Assembly: GCA_910588135.1 (NCBI GenBank)
Contig: CAJUOT010000017.1
Span: 1 to 48,860, forward strand
Source of the DNA: an uncultured Oscillospiraceae bacterium
GTDB taxonomy: Bacteria > Bacillota > Clostridia > Oscillospirales > Oscillospiraceae
Length of the DNA stretch: 48,860 nucleotides
Reading direction: 5' to 3'
The position numbers and the translations under genes are program-made. The notes under the pieces are model-generated. The model saw only the letters and a program-made list of their open reading frames with translations, had not been told where the DNA came from and did no database searches. This document shows, in pieces, positions 7,472-15,051 of this stretch. The first letter of the stretch is position 1, and each line of letters opens with the position of its first letter.

Positions 7472-8223
7472 GAACACAGCTGAACGGTTACATTGTGGCG
7501 GACGAGGATGCATGGCTCTACCGCTTTTTCGGGTATGTGGTCTGTAGCCCTGCCGACATCAGGCAGGCGGTGGCGGACAACCCGCCGGGAGAGGCGCTGA
7601 CGGTGGAAATCAACAACGCCGGCGGCAATATGTGGGCGGGATTTGAAATCTATTCCGTGCTGCGGGCCGCGCCCTGCGAGACGGAGGCGGAGGTGCAGAG
7701 CCTGGCGGCGTCGGCGGCCAGCATCGCCATGATCGGCTGCAAGCGGGTGCGGGCCTCCCCGGTGGCCCAGGTGATGATCCACAACCCGGCCATCGCGTCT
7801 GACGGCAACCAGTATGACCACCGGGAGACGGCGGAGATGCTGGCCCAGTTCGCCCAGTCCATCCTCAACGCCTACGAGCTGAAATGCACGGGGAAAAAGA
7901 CCCGGGCGGAGCTGGAGGCCATGATGGACGGCGAAACGTGGCTGCCGGTGCAGGAGGCCATGGCGGCGGGCCTGGTGGATGAGGTCATCGGCGGGGAGCT
8001 GCCGCTGGCCCCCCAGGTGGTGAACTGTGCGGGGGCCGGCCTGCGGGCCCTGTGCGGGGCCGGTGGCCTGCCCAGCGCGGCGGAGCTGCGGGCACGGAAG
8101 GCCGCCATGGACGGCCCGCGCACCGATCCCGGCGGGGACGGCGAGCCCCCGGCCGGGGGCTCGGATCAAGAGGGCGAACGGGCGCGGCTGGCCGTGTCCC
8201 TGTCCGTGAAAAAACACTATTAG
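7468..8223 (+). CDS. prohead protease (ClpP-like, S14 family)
   Basis: 251 residues from the GTG overlapping the portal stop. The ClpP fold is visible: INNAGGNMWAGFEIYSVL, the nucleophile serine in SLAASAASIAMIGC (about 88-101), and the catalytic histidine in VMIHNPA (about 110). The C-terminal third is Gly, Pro and Arg-rich. It processes the capsid protein and scaffold in HK97-like assembly. It is followed by GGAGGACGA and the capsid gene. Confidence 0.92.
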   Translation: MRTQLNGYIVADEDAWLYRFFGYVVCSPADIRQAVADNPPGEALTVEINNAGGNMWAGFEIYSVLRAAPCETEAEVQSLAASAASIAMIGCKRVRASPVAQVMIHNPAIASDGNQYDHRETAEMLAQFAQSILNAYELKCTGKKTRAELEAMMDGETWLPVQEAMAAGLVDEVIGGELPLAPQVVNCAGAGLRALCGAGGLPSAAELRARKAAMDGPRTDPGGDGEPPAGGSDQEGERARLAVSLSVKKHY

Positions 8224-8235
8224 GAGGACGACAAG

Positions 8236-9546
8236 ATGGATTTCGCAAAGGTACTGAATGACCTCCGCCGGGAGAAGGCGGACAAGCTGGCCCGGGCGGA
8301 GCGGCTGCTGGCCGAGGACAAGGTGGAGGAGGCCGCCGCCCTGGACGGGGAGCTGGACGCCCTGTGCCAGAAAATCGCCGCCACGGAGAACCTGATGCGG
8401 CGCAGCCAGGAGGAGGCCGAGCCCCTCCCCGGCGGCGGGCCCCAGGATCAGGGGCAGAAGGCCCGCCCCTTCCACAGCCTGGGGGAGCAGCTCCAGGCGG
8501 TGGTGAACGCGGCCAAGACCCACGTGGTGGACAAGCGGCTGCTCCAAGTGAACAACGCGGTGCAGGGGGCCAGCGAGGGGACGAAAGCGGACGGCGGCTA
8601 CGCCATCCAGGAGGACTTCGCCGGGAGCATCTTGGAGACGGCGGTGACCACCGGCGACATCCTCTCCCGGGTGGACAGCTATACCGTGGGGGCCAACTCC
8701 AACGCCGCCCGGTGGCTGATGGTGGACGAGACGGACGTGAGCGCCAGCGTGTTCGGCGGGGTGCAGATGTACTGGGCGTCCGAGGGGGCCACCGTCGCCG
8801 CCAGCCGCCCCAAGTTCAAGGAGCTGAAGCTGGACCTGGAAAAGATGATGGGCTTTGCCTACGCCACCGACGAGCTGCTCCAGGACGCGGCGTTCATGAC
8901 CGGGTTCTTCGGCACGGCCTTCACGGTGGCCACCAACCGGCTGCTGGAGGACGGCGTCATCGCCGGGGACGGCCAGGGCAAGATGACCGGCATCCTGAAG
9001 AGCGGCGCCCTCATCGCGGTGGACGCGGAGAGCGGCCAGGGCGCTGGTACGCTGAACGCTCAGAACATCCTGAAGATGTGGAGCCGAGCGCTGGTGTCCG
9101 GTCGGAAGAACATGGTGTGGCTGATGCACCCCGATCTGGAGGACCAGCTGCCCCAGCTGATGCTGGGGGACAAGCTGATCTGGATGCCGGAGGGCGGCAT
9201 TTCCGGGGCGCAGTACCAGACCATCCTGGGCCGGCCGGTGCTGTTCAACGACAACTGCCAGGCCATCGGAACCAAGGGCGACGTGCTGCTGGCCGATTTG
9301 AAGCAGTATATGCTGCTCAAGAAGGGCACCGCCAAGCAGGACTGGTCCATGCACGTGGAATTCCTCACCGACCAGATGTGCTTCCGGGTGGTGCTGCGCT
9401 GCAACGGTATGCCCAAGGCCACCGCCCCTGTCAAGCTGAAGAACAGCGAGCGCACCCGCAGCCCCTTCGTCACCCTGGCGGCCCGGAGCGCGTCCGGCAG
9501 CGGCGCCCAGCAGGGCGGCTCCGGCACGCAGCAGGCCGCGGGCTGA
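8236..9546 (+). CDS. major capsid protein (HK97 fold)
   Basis: 436 residues. Residues 1-95 are charged and helical (a delta/scaffold domain, probably removed by the protease next door). The mature part contains GGYAIQEDFAGSILE, WLMVDETDVSASVFGG, FAYATDELLQDAAF, the C-terminal LADLKQYMLLKKGT and the P-domain end FRVVLRCNGMPKA. The family forms the icosahedral shell. The tail SGSGAQQGGSGTQQAAG is low-complexity. Confidence 0.95.
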   Translation: MDFAKVLNDLRREKADKLARAERLLAEDKVEEAAALDGELDALCQKIAATENLMRRSQEEAEPLPGGGPQDQGQKARPFHSLGEQLQAVVNAAKTHVVDKRLLQVNNAVQGASEGTKADGGYAIQEDFAGSILETAVTTGDILSRVDSYTVGANSNAARWLMVDETDVSASVFGGVQMYWASEGATVAASRPKFKELKLDLEKMMGFAYATDELLQDAAFMTGFFGTAFTVATNRLLEDGVIAGDGQGKMTGILKSGALIAVDAESGQGAGTLNAQNILKMWSRALVSGRKNMVWLMHPDLEDQLPQLMLGDKLIWMPEGGISGAQYQTILGRPVLFNDNCQAIGTKGDVLLADLKQYMLLKKGTAKQDWSMHVEFLTDQMCFRVVLRCNGMPKATAPVKLKNSERTRSPFVTLAARSASGSGAQQGGSGTQQAAG

Positions 9547-9557
9547 GAGAGGAGAAG

Positions 9558-9986
9558 ATGACCATGGCAAGAGCGAGAAACGCGGATAAGGCCGCTGAGA
9601 GCGCCCAGGAGGCGCGGGAGGTTCAGGATATGTCCCAGGACATCCATGAGGCTGAGCGCACCCCTGACGGTATTCAGGAGGGCGCGGAGGAGGCCCGGGA
9701 GCGCCCGGACGAGATGGAGGCGATCGAATGTGTGCTGAGGGAGTACGCGGTAACTGGGTGCGAGGCCCTGAACCTGCGGGCGGAACCCGTGCTGGACGCG
9801 CCTGTGGTTTCGGTGCTGCCCCGGGGCGCAGGGGTGTTTGAGGAGGCGGAGCCCGGCCCGGAGGACTGGCTCCACGTGCGCACCGGGCGGCTGGAGGGCT
9901 GGATGATGTCCAAGTACCTGGAGCCGCTGCCCCTGCCGGAGTGGCCGGCGCAAACCACTGGAAAACTGCCCTATGGCGCTGAGTGA
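9558..9986 (+). CDS. SH3-domain protein of the head module, 142 aa
   Basis: An acidic, Ala/Glu-rich helical N-terminus (1-65) is followed by a bacterial SH3-like domain (about 72-130: CEALNLRAEPVLDAPVVSVLPRGAGVF...DWLHVRTGRLEGWMMSKYLEPL). Start at ATG 9558 after GAGAGGAG; ATG 9564 is an alternative. Such domains bind peptides or cell wall; here, between capsid and connector genes, it may decorate the head. Its end overlaps the connector gene by 14 bases. Confidence 0.7.
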   Translation: MTMARARNADKAAESAQEAREVQDMSQDIHEAERTPDGIQEGAEEARERPDEMEAIECVLREYAVTGCEALNLRAEPVLDAPVVSVLPRGAGVFEEAEPGPEDWLHVRTGRLEGWMMSKYLEPLPLPEWPAQTTGKLPYGAE

Positions 9987-10287
9987 GGAGCGCCGCGCCT
10001 CCCTTCTCGCGTATTGCAAACTCACCGAGCTTCAGGACGACCCGGAGGTGCGGGCGCTGATCCCGGCGCTGTACCAGGCGGCGGTGGGATACATGGCGGG
10101 CGCGGGGATCCATGTGTCCGAATCGGACACAGCCCGGGCGGCGCTGTATGACCTGTGCGTCAATGCCCTGGTTCTGGACGGGTGGGAGCGCAGGGAGGTG
10201 TCCTTTACCGGCACGACGGCGACGGAAAACCCCGCTTTCCGGCGGATGCTTAATCAGCTGAAATGGACGGGGGGCGGGGACGCATGA
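9973..10287 (+). CDS. head-tail connector protein (gp6-like)
   Basis: 104 residues, all-helical pattern of the HK97 gp6/phage connector family (MALSEERRASLLAYCKL..., ending NPAFRRMLNQLKW). It forms a ring between portal and closure proteins. A 17-bp palindrome (10114-10130) is inserted in frame at residues about 48-53 (V-S-E-S-D-T), a variable loop position. Stop overlaps the next start (ATGA at 10284). Confidence 0.8.
   Translation: MALSEERRASLLAYCKLTELQDDPEVRALIPALYQAAVGYMAGAGIHVSESDTARAALYDLCVNALVLDGWERREVSFTGTTATENPAFRRMLNQLKWTGGGDA
10114..10130. repeat. 17-bp palindrome GTGTCCGAATCGGACAC, copy 3
   Basis: Perfect copy inside the connector gene, read as V-S-E-S-D-T. Confidence 0.85.
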
Positions 10288-10853
10288 CCGCGAACAGCGT
10301 GGCGGTGGGCCGTCTCAACGAGCGGGTGGAGGTATTGGGCCTCCAGAATGTGTCCGAATCGGACACGCCCGCCGCCTGGGAATGGACGGCTGTCCGCCGC
10401 ACTTGGGCGGGGTTCGAGCTGATGACCAAACCCAACGTCTATTCCGTCCATGGCATCGGGGCGGCGGGGGTGAGCTTCACCCTGCGCCGCCAGGGCCTTG
10501 ACCTGGACAACGCGCTATTCTGGCGGGGACAGCACTGCCTCATCACTGCCATCCGGCCCCTGGGCCGGCTGTACCTGGAGGTGGACGCGGCGCTGGTGGT
10601 GCTGTCCCAGTGCCGGAACCCCAAGACGGGGGAGGCCTTCCCCGCCGTCATGACGGAGAAGTATGTGCGGCACGAGCAGCTGGAGCCCATGGCCCAAGAC
10701 AAGCACCGGCGGGTGCTGGTGACGCCCAAGGCGGTGAAGCTGACGCCGGGGCCGCTGGTGGAGGTGGACGGGGTGGAGTGGCCCATCACCACGCCCTACG
10801 AGCTGGACCCCCACAAGAATGAGTACGCCATCGAGAGGACGGTGGAGCTGTGA
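10284..10853 (+). CDS. head closure / head-tail adaptor protein
   Basis: 189 residues. ATG 10284 overlaps the stop of the connector gene and is preferred to the upstream in-frame ATG at 10263. The position (third gene after the capsid, before the gp10-like gene) and the beta-rich sequence (LNERVEVLGLQ..., WTAVRRTWAGFEL) fit the phage head-closure/adaptor family. At 189 residues it is longer than typical adaptors. It carries palindrome copy 4 at residues 23-28. Confidence 0.65.
   Translation: MTANSVAVGRLNERVEVLGLQNVSESDTPAAWEWTAVRRTWAGFELMTKPNVYSVHGIGAAGVSFTLRRQGLDLDNALFWRGQHCLITAIRPLGRLYLEVDAALVVLSQCRNPKTGEAFPAVMTEKYVRHEQLEPMAQDKHRRVLVTPKAVKLTPGPLVEVDGVEWPITTPYELDPHKNEYAIERTVEL
10350..10366. 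repeat. 17-bp palindrome GTGTCCGAATCGGACAC, copy 4
   Basis: Perfect copy near the 5' end of the head-closure gene, again in the V-S-E-S-D-T reading frame. Confidence 0.85.
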
Positions 10854-11326
10854 TGGAGGTAAATATTGACGCCTCGGAGGTGAAGCGGCTTGCCGAGCTG
10901 CTGGAGCAGTCCCCCGGGGTGATCGAGGCGGCGAAAAAGGAGGCCATTGCCGCGGCGGCCCCAAAATTGAAAGCCGCCGTGGACCAGGCAATCGGCGGCA
11001 GCGGCAAGGTCAGGAGCTGGCAGGGACAATCTATCGGCTCGAAGGGGCTTTACGCCGCTGTTCGGCCCAAGAAAGACACCTGGACTGAAAAGACGAAGAA
11101 AAAGGGCCATCAATATGCTGTGGGCTATGTGACCAACGCCATCGACAGCGGCCACCGCTTCCCAGCGCCGAGCGGGCGGAAGCATTACAAGCCGAGGATC
11201 AGAAGCCGGGCTATGACGGTAAAGGGCAGGAGGTTTTACCAGCAAGCCCAGGCCCGGACAGGTCAGGTGGCTCAGGAGGCCGCCGAGCAGATCGTCCAGA
11301 CTGTAATGGAGCACTTGGACGGGTGA
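10853..11326 (+). CDS. HK97 gp10-like (minor tail/neck) protein
   Basis: 157 residues from ATG 10853, which overlaps the previous stop as TGATG. Family features are an N-terminal VNIDASEVKRLAELLEQSPGVIEAAKKEAI helix, a central beta region around SKGLYAAVRPKKDTW and GYVTNAIDSGHRF, and a C-terminal amphipathic helix. Gp10-type proteins join neck and tail completion proteins in the order portal, connector, closure, gp10, tail terminator, which is the order here. Confidence 0.8.
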   Translation: MEVNIDASEVKRLAELLEQSPGVIEAAKKEAIAAAAPKLKAAVDQAIGGSGKVRSWQGQSIGSKGLYAAVRPKKDTWTEKTKKKGHQYAVGYVTNAIDSGHRFPAPSGRKHYKPRIRSRAMTVKGRRFYQQAQARTGQVAQEAAEQIVQTVMEHLDG

Positions 11327-11416
11327 GGCTGGAGCGCGGCTCCGCTCACCTCGGGCAGCGATAGGCTACGGGGCGCTGATCGCTGTCCCCGCGCTGCGCG
11401 AAGCCGCGCCCCAGCC
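11327..11416. repeat. structured intergenic element, copy 1
   Basis: Outer arms GGCTGGAGCGCGGCT (11327-11341) and AGCCGCGCCCCAGCC (11402-11416) pair with one mismatch. Inside, CAGCGAT and ATCGCTG form a second stem around the core AGGCTACGGGGCGCTG (11363-11378). The same inner core and nested design recur at 14930-15020. It is followed by the ribosome binding site of the tail terminator gene. Confidence 0.6.
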
Positions 11417-11436
11417 AGCGGGAAGGAGGAAAAGCT

Positions 11437-11907
11437 ATCATCACCAACAACGACATCGCCGACGCCGTGGCCGCGCTGGTGGAAGCGGCGTTCCCCGGGG
11501 AGCCGCTGTACCGGGACTATGCGCCCACAGGCTTCCAGCGGCCCTGCAACCTGCTGGAGATCTCCGGGGGCAAGATTTTTCCCAACTTCGGCTGCGGTAC
11601 GGTGGAGCTGCGGCCCCAATTCACTTTGACCACCTTCGTGCCCGTGGACGCCTACAGCCATGGGGACGCCGGGGAGCTGACCCGGCGGCAGATGATCCTG
11701 CTGGGGCTGTTCCTGCCGGGGTATGTGAAGGTGAAAGACCGGGCCCCCCACGTGCTGGACGAGGGGGAGATGGAGAACGGGCTGGACTATGCCGCCGTCA
11801 CCGTCACCCTCAGCTATACCCTGGCGCGGCAGGAATTTATGGAGCTTCATCAGCGGCCCGACATGGGCGCGCTGCATATCAGACAGGAGGTGGCAACGCA
11901 CGATTAG
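11437..11907 (+). CDS. phage tail terminator family protein, apparent ATC start
   Basis: 156 residues, beginning (M)ITNNDIADAVAALVEAAFPGEPLYRDY, which matches the N-terminal pattern of the phage tail terminator family (DUF6838 type). GGAGG at 11425-11429 lies 7 bases before ATC at 11437; no ATG, GTG or TTG occurs in frame at that position, and the next in-frame GTG (11467) would remove ten conserved-looking residues. The protein caps the tail tube. Its stop lies 3 bases before the terminator of the first restriction-modification cassette. Confidence 0.75.
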   Translation: MITNNDIADAVAALVEAAFPGEPLYRDYAPTGFQRPCNLLEISGGKIFPNFGCGTVELRPQFTLTTFVPVDAYSHGDAGELTRRQMILLGLFLPGYVKVKDRAPHVLDEGEMENGLDYAAVTVTLSYTLARQEFMELHQRPDMGALHIRQEVATHD

Positions 11908-11910
11908 AAA

Positions 11911-11935
11911 GCGGAGGGCCCTACAGGCCCTCCGC
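11911..11935 (-). terminator. terminator of methyltransferase cassette 1
   Basis: GCGGAGGGCC and GGCCCTCCGC form a 10-bp stem with loop CTACA. The methyltransferase stop codon lies in the loop. On the minus strand it is followed by TTTCTAAT. The same arrangement is at 26999-27021. Confidence 0.65.
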
Positions 11936-12580
11936 CGCGGGAAGCGGTTTTGATACGGTGGTATGGTTTGGGTAAGTGTTCCAATCGGGTTCATAGTCCT
12001 CCTCGGCCTGATCACCCCACATATCCCAGCCAGGGCGTGTTCCCCGGGCGAAAAGCTCCAGCCGGGGAGCGGGGGAGCAGGCCTCAATAATGGGGATGAT
12101 TTCATCCGGCTTGCGGGAGTGCTCCCGCTTGATGGAGCGGATGAGGTTTACCTGGGATCGCCCGGGCTGAAGGGTGCGGTTGTGATCCCCCCGCACGCCA
12201 AAGAGTAGAATTTCCGTGACGTTTCGGAAATAGAAGCCCACGCCACGGCCGTCCGGCTGGCCGTCCCCGCGAACCTTTTCCCAGATGATGTTGGTCTTGT
12301 AGGAGAATCCCCAGGCGTCCATGACCGCCAGCCCCTCGGGAAGCAGAGCGTTTGGCACCCACAGGTACAGGTGGCACTTCTGATCCGCCGCTTCGGCGAT
12401 GGGCAGCTGCTTGATCTCATTCAGGGTCATGGTGCTGTAGCGCCGTAGCCGTTTATGCTCCGGGGCCACCTTTCCCGTCCGGTTCTGGAACTGCCAGGGG
12501 GGATCGGCGTAAATCGTCCGGTATGTTTTCCCGTCTATAAACTGGCGGAAATCCTGAATCGTGCGCTGTAAATCACTCAT
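11921..12580 (-). CDS. MT-A70 family adenine DNA methyltransferase, copy 1
   Basis: 219 residues from ATG 12580 (AGGGGG upstream on the minus strand). Catalytic DPPW at residues 26-29 (TIYADPPWQF), the MT-A70 motif YLWVPNALLPEGLAVMDAWGF and the C-terminal PRLELFARGTRPGWDMWG identify an N6-adenine methyltransferase. It would protect DNA against the nuclease encoded immediately upstream, but that nuclease is broken here, so this copy may be an orphan. Copy 2 is at 27007-27666. Confidence 0.9.
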   Translation of the reverse strand: MSDLQRTIQDFRQFIDGKTYRTIYADPPWQFQNRTGKVAPEHKRLRRYSTMTLNEIKQLPIAEAADQKCHLYLWVPNALLPEGLAVMDAWGFSYKTNIIWEKVRGDGQPDGRGVGFYFRNVTEILLFGVRGDHNRTLQPGRSQVNLIRSIKREHSRKPDEIIPIIEACSPAPRLELFARGTRPGWDMWGDQAEEDYEPDWNTYPNHTTVSKPLPAAEGL

Positions 12581-12582
12581 GG

Positions 12583-13026
12583 TCAACCCCCTCTATGCAG
12601 GCCTTTTTGATGCCGACCGCAAGAGCTGTTCCACTCCAAATCAAAAGCCACTTTGTTTTTTACAAAGTCGATGTTATGCCCGTCTATGTAGCCTTCAATC
12701 AGCTTTTTGTCGAAAGGCTCATCCGCAAAGCGGCCCCGCTGGTCAGCTTTCCGGGGATACAGCTTCACCAAAAGATCGCCGGTAATTCGAATTTCCCGCC
12801 AGCCGTGTGGGTATAGCAACGCATCAAATTTTTTGGGAATGGGGCTTTCATTTCCCCCGGCCTGCTTCAAGTCCTCCACCGTGATGGACAACTGTTCCAG
12901 GCAGGTCTGGAGTTCATCCCATTCCGCCGGGAACGCTTCGCTTAAAATTTCCAGTGCATGGCCGTAGCTGTAAAACTCATATTTCCCGGCGAGCGACGGC
13001 CTGATATATCTCTCTGACGTCTGCAT
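12583..13026 (-). pseudogene. BglII-like restriction endonuclease with internal deletion
   Basis: The first 132 residues closely follow the intact copy at 27668-28333 up to KVAFDLEWNS. The sequence then jumps into what corresponds to the last codons of the intact gene (compare LAVGIKKACIEG), in another frame, giving SSCGRHQKGLHRGG and a stop. About 70 codons carrying part of the catalytic core and the C-terminal half are missing. Start ATG 13026 with AAGGAAAGGGCGGG. The protein is presumably inactive as a nuclease. Confidence 0.85.
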
Positions 13027-13106
13027 CCCGCCCTTTCCTTGCCTTTTAGAATAACACGGCCGGGGCGGAGGCGCAAGAAAAATTTGAAAAGGAGTTGGTT
13101 CAACCC

Positions 13107-14178
13107 ATGGCTAAACTCACAAGCCCCCCAGATCTCGGTGACCTTCACCGAGCTGGGGATCAGCGCCATCACCCGGGGGGAGAAGGGCACGGTGGCCCTC
13201 ATCGTCCGGGACGGGGCAAACCAGGCCCCCTTCGCCATCACCCAGGCCAGCCAGACCCCCGCCGTCCTGGGCAAGGACACCCAGGACTACGTCAAGCGCA
13301 CCTTCCTGGGCTATGTCAACCCGCCCAAGAAGGTGATCGTGTACGTGCTGGCCCCGGACGGCCAGCTGGCCGACGCCCTGGACTACATGGCGGCCCAGGT
13401 GTTCGACTACATCTGCGGCCCCGCGGACTGCACGAAGGAGGAGGCGTCGGACATCGCCAGCTGGGTGAAGTCCCAGCGGCTGCACAACGGGGCCAAGTAC
13501 AAGGCGGTGCTGCCCAACCACCGGGCGGACAACTACGCCATCGTCAACTTCACCGGGGACGCCATGACCGACGGGGCTACGGTGTGGGCCACGGTGGAGT
13601 ACTGCTCCCGGATCGCGGGGCTGCTGGCGGGCACGCCCATGAAGATCTCCGCCACCTATGCGCCGCTGCCGGAGCTATCCGACTGCGCGCGGCTCACCCG
13701 CGAGGAGAGCGACGAGGCGGTGGGCGCGGGTGAGCTGGCCCTGCGCTGGGATGGGCGGAAGGTGAAGCTGAACCGGGCGGTGACCTCCCTGGTGACCACC
13801 TCCCAGGGGATGCTGGACAGCTTCAAGAAGATCAAGATCGTGGAGATCATGGACCTGATCCGCACCGACATCACCGCCACCGCCGAGGACGAGTACATCG
13901 GCAAGTACGCCAACACCTACGACAATAAGCTGCTGCTCATCACCGCCATCCGGGGCTATTTCATGGGGCTGGAGCAGAGCCAGCTGGTGAAGTCCGGGTA
14001 CACGGTGGACCTGGACGTGGACAAGATCGAGCAGTACCTGGTGAGCCGGGGCACCAGCACCGAGGAGATGAGCGAGCAGGAGCTCCGGGAGGCGGACACC
14101 GGCTCCCATGTGTTCATCGTCGTGCGGTGCAAAATTCTGGACGCCATCGAGGATATTCTCATTGATATCTTCATTTAA
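13107..14178 (+). CDS. tail sheath protein, 5' frameshift in a C6 tract
   Basis: The open frame to 14178 encodes a contractile tail sheath (QISVTFTELGISAITRGEKGTVALIV..., C-terminal GSHVFIVVRCKILDAIEDI). The only good start, ATG 13107 (MAKLTS...), is in another frame and runs into CCCCCC at 13124-13129. Removing one C joins MAKLTSP to QISVTFTELG. No in-frame ATG precedes the sheath frame; TTG codons at 13039 and 13084 lack ribosome binding sites. Explanations are a sequencing error, a disabling mutation, phase variation or programmed +1 frameshifting. The sheath contracts to drive the tube into the cell. Confidence 0.85.
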
Positions 14179-14180
14179 GG

Positions 14181-14213
14181 CTCACAGTCCCCGCCGGAGG
14201 CGGGGACTGTGAG
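14181..14213. repeat. perfect 15-bp hairpin with GGA loop after the sheath gene
   Basis: CTCACAGTCCCCGCC and GGCGGGGACTGTGAG pair without mismatch around GGA. No T-run follows, so it is not an ordinary terminator. It separates the sheath gene from a repeated copy of the sheath 3' end. Confidence 0.75.
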
Positions 14214-14221
14214 GGTGAAGA

Positions 14222-14263
14222 ATGGACGCCATCGAGGATGTCCTCACCGACATCTTCATTTAA
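14222..14263 (+). pseudogene. duplicated 3' end of the sheath gene
   Basis: Forty-two bases encode (M)DAIEDVLTDIFI and a TAA, nearly the same as the true sheath end LDAIEDILIDIFI (14137-14178). A GAGGGTGA site precedes its ATG, so a 13-residue peptide could be made. It is most simply read as the footprint of recombination with a related phage. Confidence 0.7.
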
Positions 14264-14394
14264 GCGCCTGCCGCGCTGCAAGCCCTTTTCCGAAGAGACT
14301 TTGGGCGCACTTTACAAGCCCCCTTTGGAAAGGGGGTGCCCCGAAGGGGCGGGGGATTGCACCCTGCCAGTAAAATTTAAGGAGGTAATGACAA

Positions 14395-14835
14395 ATGCCG
14401 GAGGTAAGCATTCCCGCCAACCGGGTGATATCGGGCACCTGGGGCGAGGTCTGGGTGAACAACGAGAAGTGGGCGGAGCTGTCCGCCGCCCAGGCCAAAT
14501 TTACGTACAACAAGTCCGCGGTAAATATGTGCGGGGCCATGGCGGAGGATTCCAAGGTGACCAGCGTGAAGGGCACGGGCTCCATCACGGTGGCCAAGGT
14601 GTTCACCCGCAACATCTCCCAGGCGGATTCGCTGATGGAGGGGCATGACGTGCGGGCCACCATCGTGATGAAGCTGGCCGACCCGGACGCCTACGGCGCG
14701 GAGCGGGTGGCGCTGTACAACGTCAGCTTTGACGACGAGACCATCATGGACTTCCAGCATGGCCAGATGGGCAAGACCACCCACCCGTTCACATTCACCC
14801 GCCGGGAGTGGCTGGATGTAATCCGGCCCCAGTGA
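14395..14835 (+). CDS. tail tube protein (XkdM-like)
   Basis: 146 residues from ATG 14395 with AAGGAGGTAATG upstream. It matches the PBSX XkdM/DUF2001 tube family: N-terminal VISGTWGEVWVNNEKWAEL, central SVKGTGSITVAKVFTRN, and a C-terminal DFQHGQMGKTTHPFTFTRREWLDVI. It polymerises into the inner tube inside the sheath. It is followed by the second GGA-loop hairpin and a copy of its own 3' end. Confidence 0.9.
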   Translation: MPEVSIPANRVISGTWGEVWVNNEKWAELSAAQAKFTYNKSAVNMCGAMAEDSKVTSVKGTGSITVAKVFTRNISQADSLMEGHDVRATIVMKLADPDAYGAERVALYNVSFDDETIMDFQHGQMGKTTHPFTFTRREWLDVIRPQ

Positions 14836-14839
14836 TAGA

Positions 14840-14874
14840 GATCGTCTCCCCGCCCGGAGGGCGGGGAGACGATC
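14840..14874. repeat. perfect 16-bp hairpin with GGA loop after the tube gene
   Basis: GATCGTCTCCCCGCCC and GGGCGGGGAGACGATC pair around GGA. The core resembles the hairpin at 14181-14213. No T-run follows. Confidence 0.75.
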
Positions 14875-14884
14875 AGACGACAGC

Positions 14885-14909
14885 GTGGCTGGACGTGATC
14901 CGGCCGCAG
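14885..14909 (+). pseudogene. duplicated 3' end of the tube gene
   Basis: Twenty-five bases match the tube gene end at 14808-14832 with three differences (GTGGCTGGACGTGATCC versus GTGGCTGGATGTAATCC at the start). This is the same hairpin-then-duplicated-end pattern as after the sheath gene. Confidence 0.65.
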
Positions 14910-14929
14910 CAGGCGCACGGAGCAAGCGC

Positions 14930-15020
14930 CGGACAGGGACAGCCCCGCTCTCAGCGCGGCAGCGACAGGCTATAGGGCGCTGGATCGCTGCCGGCGTGCT
15001 CACGGAGCTGCCCCCGTCCG
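14930..15020. repeat. structured intergenic element, copy 2
   Basis: Outer arms CGGACAGGGACAGC (14930-14943) and AGCTGCCCCCGTCCG (15006-15020) pair imperfectly. Inner arms GGCAGCGA (14958-14965) and TCGCTGCC (14985-14992) flank the conserved core AGGCTATAGGGCGCTG. The inner part is nearly identical to copy 1 at 11327-11416 while the outer arms differ in sequence yet still pair. Confidence 0.6.
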
Positions 15021-15051
15021 TCTGCGAAAATCAGAAAGCGAGGTACACACT

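Noticed and set aside
7174..10113. A 979-codon open frame on the minus strand across the portal, protease and capsid genes
   Set aside because: It lies opposite three well-supported genes in GC-rich DNA, has His/Leu/Gly/Pro/Arg-biased composition and no ribosome binding site; it is a codon-bias shadow. The same applies to 3496-5391 and 5990-7513 on the minus strand.
14264..14394. Small gene in the gap before the tube gene
   Set aside because: The gap holds hairpins (CCCCCTTT-GG-AAAGGGGG and GCCCC-GAA-GGGGC) of a type common in intergenic DNA and no frame with a ribosome binding site.
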